Shown: positions 22,861 to 34,832 of the stretch, piece by piece | Numbering within the stretch: the first letter of the stretch is position 1 | Layout of the letters: each line of letters starts with the position of its first letter | Assembly: GCA_039519185.1 (NCBI GenBank) | Contig: CM076847.1 | Location: forward strand, 64,803,521 to 64,867,520 | Length of the DNA: 64,000 nucleotides | Reading direction: 5' to 3' | Source of the DNA: Astragalus membranaceus | Lineage: Eukaryota > Streptophyta > Magnoliopsida > Fabales > Fabaceae | Notes under the pieces: generated by a model | Databases searched by the model: none | What the model saw: the letters and a program-made list of their open reading frames with translations, nothing else | What the model was told of the DNA's origin: nothing | Made by a program: the position numbers and the translations under genes

Positions 22861-25800
22861 GAGAGAAGGAACTATACAAAGAAATTTGTAATCCAAGGCA
22901 ATAGAGTTTAGAGACAATCAAACAAATGCAATTGTAAACAGACAATTCCCAATAGGAATTATTAAGAGCATCAACCTTTCTTTGATATTTTAAAAAAGAG
23001 ATATCATCGAACACTTGGCACATACATCAAAAACTATTAAAGGCAACTAAAAGATAAGGGTGCTATATGCCTCAAAACAGTGTTAAGAGGACGAGGTCAT
23101 ACTGGTTCCTCCAGTAGGGGCAATATTTTTTGAGCCACTCCAATGTAGGAAAGAATAGATGCTATCACATTAGGCACATGATGATTGGGGTCCAAATGGC
23201 GTAACTGCCGACATATTGAATCAATCACATAGTCTGCATTTTCCAAAACTAACTGCCCAACCTACATAAAGCATATATTATATAAGTCAATAGTCATACA
23301 AGAAAAGTATGGAAATGAGCTGTCATGACTGACAAACTACCGTTGAATAGCCAGACATTGTGGAAAGTATATGCAAGACAGAATCTGCAGCATTTCTAAC
23401 TCTGTAATTTAAAGAACTGAGATTCTCCAGCAATAAATAAAGAGAAGAATGAAGAAATCCACTTGAAACAAAATCTGTTCCAAGGCACAGATTAGAGATT
23501 CCTACTCCATCAATGATAACCTGTTCCATAAGAAAGAAGCTAGCGTCAATGTTATATCAATTTACTGTAGAGATGAATATGGAAAGACATCAAATTACAG
23601 AGAATAAACAGCCATGTCAGCTTATGGAAAGTGTCTTTCCTCATGTAGCATTGCGGCGTCTTGGAAAAAGTATGGACTAATATCGTCAACTGCAACATCA
23701 AGCTGCAAGTCAGCAGCTCCGCGATCAACAGGAACATTCCACACCTCAGCAGATAAATACTCATGTAAGATCTCACCAACGCAATCAACTAAATAACTCT
23801 TAACACCTTTATCCTTTTGCATCTTCCAGAAAGATTCGTGAACTGCACAGTCAAGTTTGTCAGACTGGACCATAACTCCTTTGCTTATAGAAGACCTGTG
23901 AAATATTCTAGCAAAATCATTAATTGCTTGATCTGATAGACCAAATATCATCTCATTCAACATGCACACAGCTGTGCTTGCTTGCCGCAATAACTGTCCA
24001 GAACCAGTCCTGTCATACCAAGACTGCCAGCTTTCTTTATTGTATTCTTTTAAACGGAGCTCAGTAACCAATTTACGGAAGTAACCAAGTAGGGTCTCCG
24101 TCAAATGTGACAGAAGCCCTTCACTTCTATAATCTAGCAATGACAAAGGTACAAGTTAATACAGGTTGAAGACAAACACACTTCAGAGCTATGAGAAAAG
24201 TAACATTTAAATTGCAATAACCTGACACAATAGATAAACCCACAAGTCGGAGAATCCTTGCAAGAGGCTGGTATAGCTTAACACTACCAACATAACTGAA
24301 CCAAGGGGGCATACGAGGAAGCTCGTAGTTCCTTTTTGCAATATTAATAGGTTCTTGTGTACTTTTTTCCTCAATAAGGCTGCACTTAGGGGCTTCACAT
24401 AAACCAGAATTTAAAAGAGGAAGGCCATAACTGAAGAAATTAGATCCAGATTTCAACTCAGCAATCGAGGGAAGGAATCCGAGGGTTGATGATTGACTTG
24501 TTGAAGTGATTTTTCCGAGCGAACCAGAGAACACTGAGTTGTGGCTTAGGCATGCAGCAAACACATCCAGGAATCTAGCAGCTCCTATCTAATAATTTTC
24601 AAGCATAAGAATTGGTGTCCATGAAATGAAATGGGAAAAAGAGTTCTCTTACTAAAACTAAATGTGTAAAATATAAAAATAAAGGAGGCATGTTATACCC
24701 ACCCTCTGTTTTGAGTGTGGCAGTGTATGAAGTATCTCATACATGTACATTTAGATATTCTAGAATATTCTGTAATATGTTAATCTGATGATTGATAGAG
24801 GGATAAAAGAGAAACTGATACTAATCTGATTCAGAGAAATGCATTTTAGATACAAAATCTAATAGCATCTAAGGTGTTAAAGCCAAGGTTTCTTAGCAAA
24901 TTTTTTACTTAACCAATAACACACAGCTGCCATAAGTAACTACGTTGTCTTCAAACAGAAGTCTGTTATGGTACTTTAACGGGCAGAAGAATATTTTAGT
25001 ATGACTATTTGACCAGATGTGAACAGTTGGCTAACAGTAAACATATGCTACAATTCTATTATTTCCCCCTCAAACTTCGGGTGGTTGAGAAACACAAATC
25101 ACCCTGAGTATGTCACGCAGACTGCAGAATCTCATATCACCCAGAGTTTGCAAATCACAGTTTTGACAGAGGCTTAGTCAGGATGTCAGCAATTTGATCA
25201 GTTGGTGGCCGAAGGTGAGCAACAATAAGTAAGTTATTATACAAAGATATAAGGAGAGAGAAATATATATCAAGAACATAAGAAATTATTATAGCACATA
25301 CAGGTGACTGAAGATGATCCACCAATAGACGAGGACCAGAATAATAAATTATTGTTAGTAATTGTTGAGCATGTAACACTGCAAGTGACTCCTCATTGCT
25401 AAGCACCACTTTTGGAAGCTTTTCAAGGTGCCTGAATTTGAGAGAGGTAACATTTCTGATCAAGGAAAGAGATCAAGGAAAAACCACCCGCAATGAGTAA
25501 TGTGTCTAAATAAAAAGAAGAACCTGATAAATATCTCAGCAGCATCAAGTTCTATACGAGGTTTCCAACTCTGAGAGAACAAACACTCAAGGAAATCTTG
25601 AGCAGTTGAAGATACGTCACCAGATTCATCAACAGCCAAAGCACATAAGCATTCCTGAATTAATAGAAAATGAATTACAAAATAAAACACAATTACAGGG
25701 GAAGACTATAGGACAGAGAATAAAAATACTCTGAAAATCAAGCTAGATAAAACAAAACAGAAAATCAGTAAAGAAAGACAATGAAATATCTCATAATAGA

Positions 25801-28800
25801 AAGAAGAAAAGCGTTAAAGTACTTTATTTTCATAAATATTCTTCTAAAATAAAATAGAATGACTAAAATTTTCTCTAAATTAACTCTAATGGATAAATAA
25901 AAACAAATGATAATAATCTTCGAAAGCCATGGGTCTGGATTGATCAGGCTCTGATGCGGTGTAAAGATTATAGAGAGCAGAAAAAAATGGAGAACTGTAG
26001 TTCTGAAATAGTGAAAACTCTATGAAGAATCTGAATTTTCATTACATCGAATTCTGATGTAATGTAACCAACTGACATTTAATGACACAAATGTTGGTAA
26101 CAGAAACTGTGCTAACTGACAAGTCTTGACAGAAAACTGAATACTAAAAAGAATACAGACTGTTAAAAATGAATGGCAGCATTAGCAAACTACATCATCT
26201 GGCTACATTTACAGCTGCCTGAGTAGCTCGCATTGCGCCCTACCCCTATCCACTCTCCAGTGCTCATATACTAGACTTTTGTAATTGCAAGGCCTGTAAA
26301 AAGAAAGCCTCCCAAACGAAAAATCATGTCTCATTAGGTGTTTGCTAATGCTGCTTGATTTCACTAAGCTATACCAGATACGGCCATAAGCAATTTTTCA
26401 TCATATTATGACAACCCCAGAAAGAAAAAAAAAATACCATGGCACAAACCTAACAAATAGTATTCCCAGTTAGCTAGTTCAGAACTCACCAGAAACATCA
26501 GTCTACTATCCCCCAGGGTGTAGAAGCACTCTAATAAGAGTCCTTTTATGGCATCGACAAGTCCCTTTCTCACCTTTTGTGAAGAGTGAATACAGATCTG
26601 AAATTCAACGTTTTCACTGATGACATAAACCATTATGTTACCGTATTAAAATAAAGGATAGCATTGAAGTTATAAGAAATCAAAGGCTGCTAAAAAAATC
26701 AAGGAAACAAATATCACTAACTATCAATAAGACCGTACATGTGGAAAAGTTGCACTCAACAGCTTATTCACATGTGCTAATGTCTTTTGAATCCAATCTT
26801 TTGTTCGGGTCACATGCAAAGACAATTTTTCTCTGTCAGGACCAGTGTGTCCTATATCTTGGAGTTCGGTTAGGGAACAAGATATTTTTTCTGACTCAAC
26901 ACTTCTATCTTCAACAGCTTTTGTTTTAACACAATCTTTATCTTGCAAGTGGCGAAGCTCCTCCAAAAGAGCAAGAGTAGATTTACACTTATTTGAATCA
27001 AAGTTCGGAGATGCTTCAATATCCAGGGAAGATGAATTAGCATTGTCCTGGAGAACTATCATAAGGAACTCTGCCAAACCTCTAATTGCTTGATCAATAG
27101 ATTCCATACTTCCAGCAGCCCCACTTGTCATTGTTTTTGCACCTTGCAAAACTTTAGCTAAATGACTAACAATGCCAGGTAAAAAGAAGGCTAACGCATC
27201 TGCAGAACCAACCTGCAAAAGTAAACCGACACAAATCAATTTGTTCAATTCCTGTTGAAAAAAAAAAGAATTCATAGATGAAAGAGAAAATTGTAGAGGC
27301 TGAAATTCCCTTATAAAAACAGCCAAAAGTTAAGGAAAAACTAACAAAATAGAATAAAGAGATCAATAATAACATAGAATACGGGGTACAAACTCTCTTC
27401 CTTGAGCGATTCGAGAAACATGGGCTCTCCATCCCATTTCTACTCCATAATCAAAAGACTCATTGGCGCTGTTGTTTCCCTTAATTATTTATATCTGTCA
27501 TCTCTCCCTCTCAACTAACTGCTCTAATTAACTAATTGTAATTAGCTATTGACTCTGGGATCTCTAACTGAAACTTTGGAAGAGTAAGAAAGGTTAGAGG
27601 ATACATTAGATCAAAATTCAGAGAGACTAGAATGCACTTCTTCCTATTTATGAAATATATATCTGAATATTTCATTAAGGAAAAAGTTTCATACCCAAAA
27701 AGGAAGAGTTGTATAAGAAATAGCTTGGATAACAAAGCAATTATTTTCTCATAAATAGCCAGTGTGTTTTCTTTTCCTTTTTTCTTTTTGTTTAAAGAAT
27801 GGTATTAAAGAGGACTTACACAGATGCCATATGCTAGTGAAAGCCCACATAAAGTTCTCCCTACAGAAGTGTTTTTCATGTGGTGCTAGCTTGGACATTG
27901 AATAACTTTAATGGATTTCAAAGATAGAATAAAGGTAAAGGTTTAAGGTGGAATCCTGTTTGTGCAGTTATTTATGTATTTTGCTGGAGTAGCATGCTCA
28001 AATTTTCAAGAGCACGTCACTATCTGTATTATTGTATGGTATAGTAAAGTTTTTATCATAGTTGTCAATCCCAGATAGCAGCAGAGAACGGATCCTCTGC
28101 TGCCTCGGCACGGTGCAGCAGGCAGCAGCAGACCCGTTAGACTTAGAGAGAATGCCTGTTGCACCGTGCATAGGCAGCAGAGGATCCAAATCCATAGCGG
28201 CACATGGCAACTGACCCCAAAAACACTATAGCGGGATGGCTACTATTATTATATTTCTGTATATATTAAATAATTAAATAATTAATACTACATATATAAA
28301 TGCTCAAAATTGGAAAATATCTCAAAATTCACGAACTATTCATTATTAATAATATAATGTCATAGTACTGTAGATATTAGATAGCAACAAAAGTAAAGGA
28401 AGCGAACAAATTTAAGCCTGAAATCTCCAAAATACACCATTCCCTCCCTTGGTGTGCGCGATAGCGCCGCTATTTGGAGAAAAGCAGACAGCAGTTGCAA
28501 TTCATAACTATGGTTTTTTTACCTTCTCCTTGGCCCTCTTATCATGGTTTTGTTATTAGAATCTCCCAATCAAATATGATGGGAGAGCTTTTATTGCAGT
28601 GATAAACTTGTTTGCATTGTTTTACATCTTTTCTGTCCTTTCTAGGGATATCTTACCTTCTGTTCTGTTTGTACACAAACCATTCAACTCTATAAATATA
28701 TTTCTTTTGGAAAATATATAAATAACTGCTACATGTTTTTTGAAGAGCTTGTTTATTATATTACCTTAGCAACCAGCACCCTTAGAGTTTTGAAGGCTTC

Positions 28801-30858
28801 AGTTCTAATTCTTGCAGAACCTCGGTGTCCTCTTGCAGCCTCCGTATCTGCAGCCTTTTTCGTAAGACCAGATGGTATTATAAACTTATATCATGTGATA
28901 TGACATAACCAACTTTTGAGAACAAAAGAAAGAAGGGGAAATTCCATTTAGGTCCTTTTCAACAGAAAGATCTTCCTTGAAGAAGTCGCCTTCTGCTATA
29001 ATAGAATGTGATTTATTCTTCAAATGATTTTTGGTTATTGTGTTATAAAATGTGATCAACAACCAGTTATCAAAAGAATGTAATTATGTAGTCCCCAAAA
29101 AGTACTGATTTGGAATTTCTCCAAGAAAATTCAAAAGAACAAAAATTAATATACCTTGAGAAGAAGTGATATCCAGTGTCCTACAGCAGCTGATGCAATT
29201 TGGGATCGGAGAAATGCAAGTAAACATTTTTCTGATTCTGAACTATACTTGAAAACCTTTTGAAATCTGTGATTATAAATGTTATTCGGAAGTGCAGGTA
29301 AACCAGGAATTTGTTTACATGAGCACGACGCATCAGAACAGGATTTTAAACTCAAAATTAATGCTCTGAAACACAACAAAATTCCTTCACGAAACTCCTC
29401 TGAAGCCTCAGATGGTGACAGCAAAGCCCCGTATGTTAACTTCTTTAGTAGCACAACCATCTGTTAAAGAACATCACAGCTCAGTTTCACTTATCTCTGT
29501 CTTGTACTAGATGACAACAAATTTCAGTTTAAACATTTGCTCATGGCTAATGAGGGGTACATGCTCTTTAGCAGGTGTGTTAACAAAACATGGTTTATAT
29601 ACTAAATGGTTTCGGCACCTCCCTCTACATAGTATTTCACTGAGATCCCAAACTACTGAAGGTAAGCAAGCTTAGATCATTGTATGCAAATCAGCATAGA
29701 ATCCTATTACATTAAAGAGCATATACGATGGATAAGTTAAACAATAATAAACCATGAGCTGCACCAAAGGTAGGTAAAATGAACATGAGCTAACTATTTA
29801 CACTAACAAATATCAAAATAGCAGTCATATATCTTCTATTTTGATCGCAATAGGTGAGTTACAAAGCAATGGAGCTTCAATTTAAATTGTTAAAATAGAA
29901 ACACTTCCATAAACTTTCTGTTCTGTACATTCAGGCAAGTATCCCCAATTCCACAGGTCCCTATATTTTGTTTTTTTGTTTTTCTTTCATTTCTTTTGTT
30001 CCGCTTTCCATAATTTTAAAGGAAGTGTGGTTCTCAATACACCCACTGCAAACTTAACCATGCCAGTTTTATTTTACTCAACAACATAACAACAAGCAAG
30101 TAAATAATATCCCAAAGTAATATTCCATTATTTAAAAACAATCCGGATCAAATGTCAAAGACAAACCAATAAGCTCACCTGATCCACAGAATTCAAATAA
30201 CACTTCTTGAGAAGCTCCTCCAAACAATTAACTACACCTTCAGCAACGCTATCACTCACTCTAAAAGGTTTTTTCGGAACATCTGACACCGTATTCTTTT
30301 CATGAGAATCAACTTTCTGTGTAGTTCTGCATTGAATTGCTGCATCGAGGAGCAGAAGTAACGGAAACAAAGTATAGCTGAAACAACAAATAAATAACAT
30401 TACTATGTGAGGATTATGCAAGCATCAAATAAAAAGCAACCCAATAAAATTCAGAATTCATGTCAAGAAATTCAAAACTATAGTTAAATTGCAGAAGAAT
30501 GTTACAGTTACGTTTGTTTTTTCTTTCAAGTGATTGAAACTTGTTTTTTAAATTAGGGCTTTTAAGCATATCTCTTGAAAATGTGAAGTGTTTTTTTCTT
30601 ATCTAGCAAAGAAGTAGAGAAGAGAGCTTACTCGAAGAAAGGTTGTAAAGAAGAGGGCGAGGAATTCTGAAGGAAACGGAGAAGGTCAGGGATTACAGTG
30701 ACAGAACAATGCTTCGGATTCTGATTCTGAGTGTTTTGCAAAAGTTCCAGAAGTTGCAAGGTGTGTGATTTTAAACGTTGGAAGGTAGCGCTTCTGAGTT
30801 GTTCAGTTTCTGCTTCTTCTTCTTCTTCGGCCAGTTTCTTCTCCATGTCGTCTTCCAT
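18674..30858 (-). CDS. TTI1: TTI1 homolog (TELO2-interacting protein 1, HEAT/ARM repeat)
   Basis: Seventeen exons on the minus strand: 30858-30632, 30377-30179, 29460-29155, 28854-28765, 27212-26739, 26597-26490, 25654-25524, 25431-25302, 24588-24222, 24133-23640, 23520-23341, 23261-23103, 22743-22669, 21958-21841, 20957-20806, 19752-19537, 19318-18674. Phases agree throughout and the sum is 4071 nt, about 1356 residues, close to the length I recall for plant TTI1. The start MEDDMEKKLAEEEEEAETEQ is acidic; the body is alpha-helical HEAT/ARM repeats without catalytic motifs; the C-terminus ends FTKIDSQYQMYS. Recognisable family blocks include KKLTYGALLSPSEASEEFRE, DQAIRGLAEFLMIVLQD and FNDSRRYRRTVGSIAGSC-like text. 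Known family role: with TEL2 and TTI2 it forms the TTT complex that helps HSP90 mature PIKK kinases (ATM, ATR, TOR). Oddity: the donor after exon 10 is GA, not GT (23639-23638); retention would add five residues and stop near residue 847. Confidence 0.92.
20040..20345. repeat. Legume-type dispersed repeat in TTI1 intron 15
   Basis: Two tandem, diverged versions of the same phrase are visible: GCCTAACTAAACCCTACAAAA..GGTGAGAGAT and, from about 20265, CTAACTCAACCCTTCAAAAC..GGTGAGAAAT, each followed by CACT.ATAAAC and a CATATC.CATC block. Between them are TGTGAGACTCTCAACACA and CTCACGCCCAGGA, phrases common in dispersed legume repeats. It lies in the intron between exons 15 and 16 and has no coding content. 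Confidence 0.5.
21105..21480. repeat. Probable hAT-type remnant in TTI1 intron 14
   Basis: The phrase GGCTATCAAAACCTGACCG followed by GACTGGTTCAACTGGGAATC is typical of non-autonomous hAT ends with alternating GGTTCAACTGG-type text. No matching right end or target duplication was found, so this is a fragment. No coding potential. Confidence 0.4.
22826..22860. repeat. (TA)n microsatellite in TTI1 intron 12
   Basis: About a dozen TA repeats followed by a short CA/GA run, lying in the intron between exons 12 and 13 of TTI1. Confidence 0.85.
24670..25215 (-). mobile_element. 5'-truncated Ty1/copia 3' end in TTI1 intron 8
   Basis: On the minus strand, just inside the intron after exon 8, the sequence reads HLRPPTDQIADILTKPLSKL then stop. 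The ADILTKPLS motif is the conserved C-terminus of the copia RNase H/polyprotein. It is followed by a purine tract (TTTGAGGGGGAAATAAT, near 25065-25080), as expected for the polypurine primer and LTR start, and about 400 bp of LTR-like sequence. Everything upstream of the last 20 or so codons is missing. The element has the same orientation as TTI1. Confidence 0.75.
25940..26310 (-). mobile_element. Probable copia 5' LTR end with primer-binding site, TTI1 intron 6
   Basis: Minus strand: an LTR-like tract ending CTCTATAATCTTTACA at about 25966 is followed by CGCATCAGAGCC, close to the initiator-methionine tRNA primer site (TGGTATCAGAGC) used by copia elements. The upstream tract (to about 26310) is typical LTR leader text, but the LTR start and target duplication were not found, and no gag follows. 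It does not match the LTR-like sequence at 24670-25080, so the two are separate insertions. Confidence 0.5.
28057..28512. mobile_element. hAT-like non-autonomous element in TTI1 intron 4
   Basis: The termini share CATAGTT in inverted orientation, flanked by gtttttat (28049-28056) and gttttttt (28513-28520), seven of eight bases matching. The left part contains a strong inner hairpin: a CGGATCCTCTGCTGCCT..GCACGGTGCA arm near 28088-28124 and its complement near 28150-28188. Subterminal blocks with GATAGCGCCGCTAT and CATAGCGGCA are typical of hAT MITEs. No transposase. Confidence 0.7.
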
Positions 30859-31141
30859 TCCGATATTGAAAACTTCAGTTGAGGTTTTAGATTTTAGGAC
30901 GCGCGTTTGCGGAAACGTGAAGTTGCGTTAATTTGAATAGCTTTTGCTTATTTTCGATTATTGAAAAGGGAAATGAAGGTTAATAGTCAATCCTTGCCGA
31001 TGAAACGCCGAGCTTCCGTTTTATGTTCAGTGCATTTTTGGAGACTGAAGTGGGCGAGATTCGCGAGATAGAAGGGTGCGTATTCGCGCGGAACACCCAC
31101 TCTTTCTAGAAGTTCTTTGCTTCTCTGTGTAGAGTTTGCTT
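30859..31141 (-). promoter_or_regulatory. TTI1 5' UTR and proximal upstream region
   Basis: The interval between the TTI1 start codon and a hAT insertion. It must hold the 5' UTR and at least the core promoter if transcription starts close by. No clear TATA box is seen within 200 bp, fitting a housekeeping gene. A TTCTAGAA palindrome at 31104-31111 is half of a heat-shock-element pattern; alone it is weak evidence. Confidence 0.4.
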
Positions 31142-32024
31142 CTATGAAGCCTGGATACCGGATACGATACGGGATACGACACGATACGGATACGGGGATA
31201 CGGGAAAATTTTGAAAATCAAGATACGACACGGCTGGGATACTTTAATAAAAAATTAAATTAAAATTTAAATATATAAAAACATAACAGAAAAAGTAAAA
31301 TATAATAGAAATACAAATAGAAAAAAAACAAAGATGAAAAACTGAAATATTGCATTTTATAGATATGAAAAAAAAAAAACTGCCGAAATAGATAAAAAAA
31401 ATCACACAAAATATATGGATGAAAGGAAGAGGACAACCGACACACCTATGTATGAGTGACTAGTCATCAAAAGTAATGGTGGACAAGTAACTTAGACCAC
31501 CCGAAATCGTATAATACGAATAGTCTGTGGCAGAAATAGATGACTTTTTATAGACTAAGATATTCATATTAGTACGTAATTGGTCAATAAAACATAAGCG
31601 TGTCATTAGTCAATATATATTCATCACATTGTAGAAATAAATACTTGTGATCTTATCAAGTAGAGATAGTTGCGTATATTTATCCCACTCATATCACAAT
31701 GTATTATTTCTTCTATTATTGTATTACGAAAAAACATATAATTTTGTCTTTTAGTTATTGGGGTATTAAAGTGTATGATATATGAGTGACAATCATGTGC
31801 TTAGTTGGTAAGAGGTATCGAAAAAGTATCTGAGAAGTATCCTTAGTTGGTAAGAAGTATCAAAGATGTATCTGAAAAGTATCGAGTCAATTATTTTTTA
31901 AAAAAAATTAAAAAATTATTAGATACTCTTTGGGTACGTATCGGGAAGTATCGGGTGCGTATCGGTATCGGATACGTATCCGACACGGGTACGTCTCCAT
32001 TTTTGAAGTATCGGGGCTTCATAG
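31142..32024. mobile_element. hAT-type element with GATACG subterminal repeats
   Basis: Perfect inverted termini CTATGAAGCC/GGCTTCATAG and a perfect 8-bp duplication gtttgctt (31134-31141 and 32025-32032). The first and last 100-230 bp are packed with GATACG/CGTATC and AAGTATC motifs, the usual arrangement of hAT transposase-binding sites. The middle is AT-rich with no transposase. It stands 284 bp upstream of the TTI1 start codon. Confidence 0.93.
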
Positions 32025-32032
32025 GTTTGCTT

Positions 32033-32413
32033 GTAACATCCACGAATAGAGGTCCTACCGGGTCGGGTTTTACTTGACCCAGAGATCATTCTCCCCAATG
32101 TTTTAAAAAAACCCAATCGCAAATTTAATCAAATTGAAGCTTTATGAAGCTTTGGTTTCAATAGTATTTAACTTTAAGTCATCCACATAAACAACAATGG
32201 TGCAAATTCATTTCTAGATCTTCTCATCAAATCAAAATATATGAATAAAACACGTCATTTGTATATCCTTCTTTTTGCAAATATTCGCTAAGACGATTAT
32301 ATCACATGAGTCCAAATTATTTTGTTTTAAAGAGAGACTTATTCAATTTGATTGAGAATCTCGAGATCCTGTATTGTATACCTCAGGCGAATTAACTCAT
32401 TCAAAGAGTTGAT
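32033..32413. other. Intergenic, no gene seen
   Basis: A short stretch between a hAT element and an LTR. Phrases such as CATCCACATAAACAACAATGG and GATTATATCACATGAGTCC are present; the latter with surrounding text resembles old copia coding or leader debris, but no motif is certain. Confidence 0.3.
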
Positions 32414-32418
32414 CAAGT

Positions 32419-34189
32419 TGTTGAGGCAAAATCCCAGTTCAGTTTTGATGGTTAACAAACTTCAAATGTGGGAAGCTTAAGTTCTCTGATTTCATATGCT
32501 ACTAATGTTTCTTCTTGAGTAAAATATAAGAACATTATATATTAACAAGTCTCAAGAAGATATACTTGCTTATGAGAAGCATGATTGTTGAGAAGACTTG
32601 AAGCAAATAAAAGAAAGTGTTGACCAGAGACAAACAAAGAAAAGACCTCCCTTGATACGATCAAGAATCAAGACCAGAAGGGTTAACTTGAGAAAGATCA
32701 TCATGAGAAGAATCAACATGAGAAAGGTCAACATGTGAAGACGCATCATGGGAAGAGTCGCCATGAGAAGCATCATGAGAAGAGTCATGGTAAGACTGAT
32801 CATAAGAAGAGTCATCATGAGAAGCATCGTGAGAAGAGTCATAAGACGAGTCATCGTGAGAAAAGCCATAAGAAGAGTCAAGTTAAGAAGCATCATGATC
32901 AGAAGATTCAAGATCAGAAGGGTCATGATGAGAAGAGTCATGTTGAGAAGCGATCAACATGAGAAGCATAAATATGAGAAGCATCAATTTGAGAAGACTA
33001 AGACTTAAAAAGAGCCAAAGCAGAGAAGGGTGGTGACAACTGTATAAGTGTTGTCTTCTGCAGAAGTGCAGAAACACAGCTATCTTCGAACCAAAAGCAC
33101 TCTGACGGCTATAAACGACTATAATCTTTTGGCAACGACTCTTTTCCATGGACCAAAGGTTATTACACACACATTCAGCTATAAATAAACACATTAGATC
33201 CACGTTGAAAGGTGTGAGAGTACTTTGAGCTTAAATCCTCCAATCTTCACAAGTTTTCTCTCATCCTAACTCAGTCACTTCATAACAGTATGGATTCATC
33301 TTATTTCTGAGTATGTATTTTTGCTTGTGTTTAAGCTTTTGTTGAAACACCATTTGTATCAACCAAGCTCTGGTAATCCCACAAAACCCCGAAACTGAAA
33401 TGTATAACCTGTTAGAAACCTTCTCAAGAAGCATGTGTTGTTTTATGGCTTGAGAAGTGAGTTGTTTCTGGGTTAAAAGCTACCTAATAGATCAGAAGGA
33501 TTGTATTAGGTGTGAGAACAGTAGGTAGAGAGCTGTGTTAAGAAAACTACCATGAGAACTTTAAGCCTAGTTGGTTGCAAAGTTGTAACTATTTGGAAAA
33601 TAGTGGAAATACTCACGGGGTGTGAGGAGTGAACGTAGTCCAGGGTTTTGGGTGAACCACTATACATCCTTGTGTTATTTACTTCTTTTCTAAGTTGTTT
33701 TACACTGCGCATAAAACTCTCTACTTGGAGAAGGTTTTAAAAAAACTGAGAAGACAGCTTTTACTGACCCTTCTCTGCTACACACACCTTTTCTTAAAAC
33801 ACTGTTTTTACAACCCTTCTCAAATGTTTTCTAAGTAGTAGACTTCAAGAATTATTCTAAAGTACTTTGTACTTAAGATAACATTTTCAAATACCATCTC
33901 TTACCTTAGAAAAACTATTTTGAAAATCATCTCATTTACTGATAGTTGTTTTGAGAAGAAAGATTCAACTGACCCTTCTAAACTCAGAAACATACTTGAG
34001 AAGACAGTTTCATCCTACCCTTCTCTACTCACTATCCAAGTTGAGAAGACTATTTTCATTCACCCTTTTCAACTCAGCACCTACACTCATACTTGTGAAG
34101 TTGTGTATCTTGTTTCAGGTTAATTTTAAAAAGGGTCACAATTCGAACCCTTTCCCTGTGACACTCATTGACTTCACAAATGAGTCATA
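32419..34189 (+). mobile_element. Probable solo LTR, SIRE/Maximus-like copia
   Basis: The left end TGTTGAGGCAAAATCCCAG followed by TTTTGATGGTTAACAAAC matches the start of SIRE-type LTRs as I recall them; GAGTGAACGTAGTCCAGGG, a GGTGAACCACTATA block near 33650 and AAAGGGTCACAATTCGAACCC near 34130 also fit. The flanks carry caagt at 32414-32418 and 34190-34194, although the right end reads ATA instead of the usual CA. No internal region or second LTR is present. Around 32690-32990 it contains a degenerate 15-bp tandem repeat. Confidence 0.55.
32690..32990. repeat. Degenerate 15-bp tandem repeat
   Basis: Iterated CATGAGAAGAGTCAT and close variants. The 15-bp period keeps several frames open, which explains a Lys/His/Ser-rich ORF on the plus strand (32735-32962) and a Leu/Met/Thr-rich one on the minus strand; neither looks like a real protein. 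Confidence 0.8.
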
Positions 34190-34194
34190 CAAGT

Positions 34195-34832
34195 AAGTCG
34201 TAACAACATTCATCATATGTAAATTGAGCCCTTCACTTGTGAAAACACTTGAGCAATAAGTCGAGGTTTGTATCTCATAAGTTCGTCATTCTCATTTTGT
34301 TTTCGAACAAAAACTCGTATATATATCCAACCAGCTCCACACCTTCAAGTGTTCTCACTATAGGTCTAAAAACTTTCCACCTAAAAGTAAGTTTAATTTT
34401 GCATCAATTGTGTCTTTATACTATGTCCAAACATTCTGTTATTTATAGTCCTCGATATACTTTGGTTCATGATCTTACTTATGTGATTCTTTAGTTTATC
34501 ATAGTCATACATCTTATTTTTGAAAGAACCGATTTTGTTTATATTTTTAGGTTTACCTGTAAGGTGGCCCTTACGGTCCACTAGTCTGACAACTTGTGTT
34601 TGATACACAAGAGTCTTTTGGACAGCTTATAACCAATTTTCCGGTTTAAAGACTATTTACATACTTGACCCAAAGTTCTTTACAAGTTATATTAAGTACA
34701 CTTTCTTTTTAATGTTATTTTATTACAAAATAAATGTTAGTTCCAGAATAAAATTAACATTGTTACCCTTAGCTCTTTCTTTCATTGATTTGAAGAGAGA
34801 AAACATTCTCAACTCCATGTTCATCTTCTACC
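34195..34832. other. Intergenic, no gene seen
   Basis: Non-coding sequence. The last 80 bp (about 34750-34832, with TGAAGAGAGAAAACATTC and CATGTTCATCTTCTAC) are repeated at about 48818-48917 beyond the right LTR of the next element, so the insertion site lies in a locally duplicated segment. Confidence 0.45.

Noticed and set aside
25155..25463. Single 102-codon gene on the minus strand
   Set aside because: It is TTI1 exon 8 read through its donor site into a copia remnant.
28068..28190. microRNA precursor in TTI1 intron 4
   Set aside because: The hairpin is strong but lies inside a hAT-like element with a target duplication; small-RNA data would be needed to revive it.
32735..33008. His/Lys/Ser-rich repeat ORFs
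   Set aside because: They arise from a 15-bp tandem repeat inside an LTR-like sequence; several frames are open at once.
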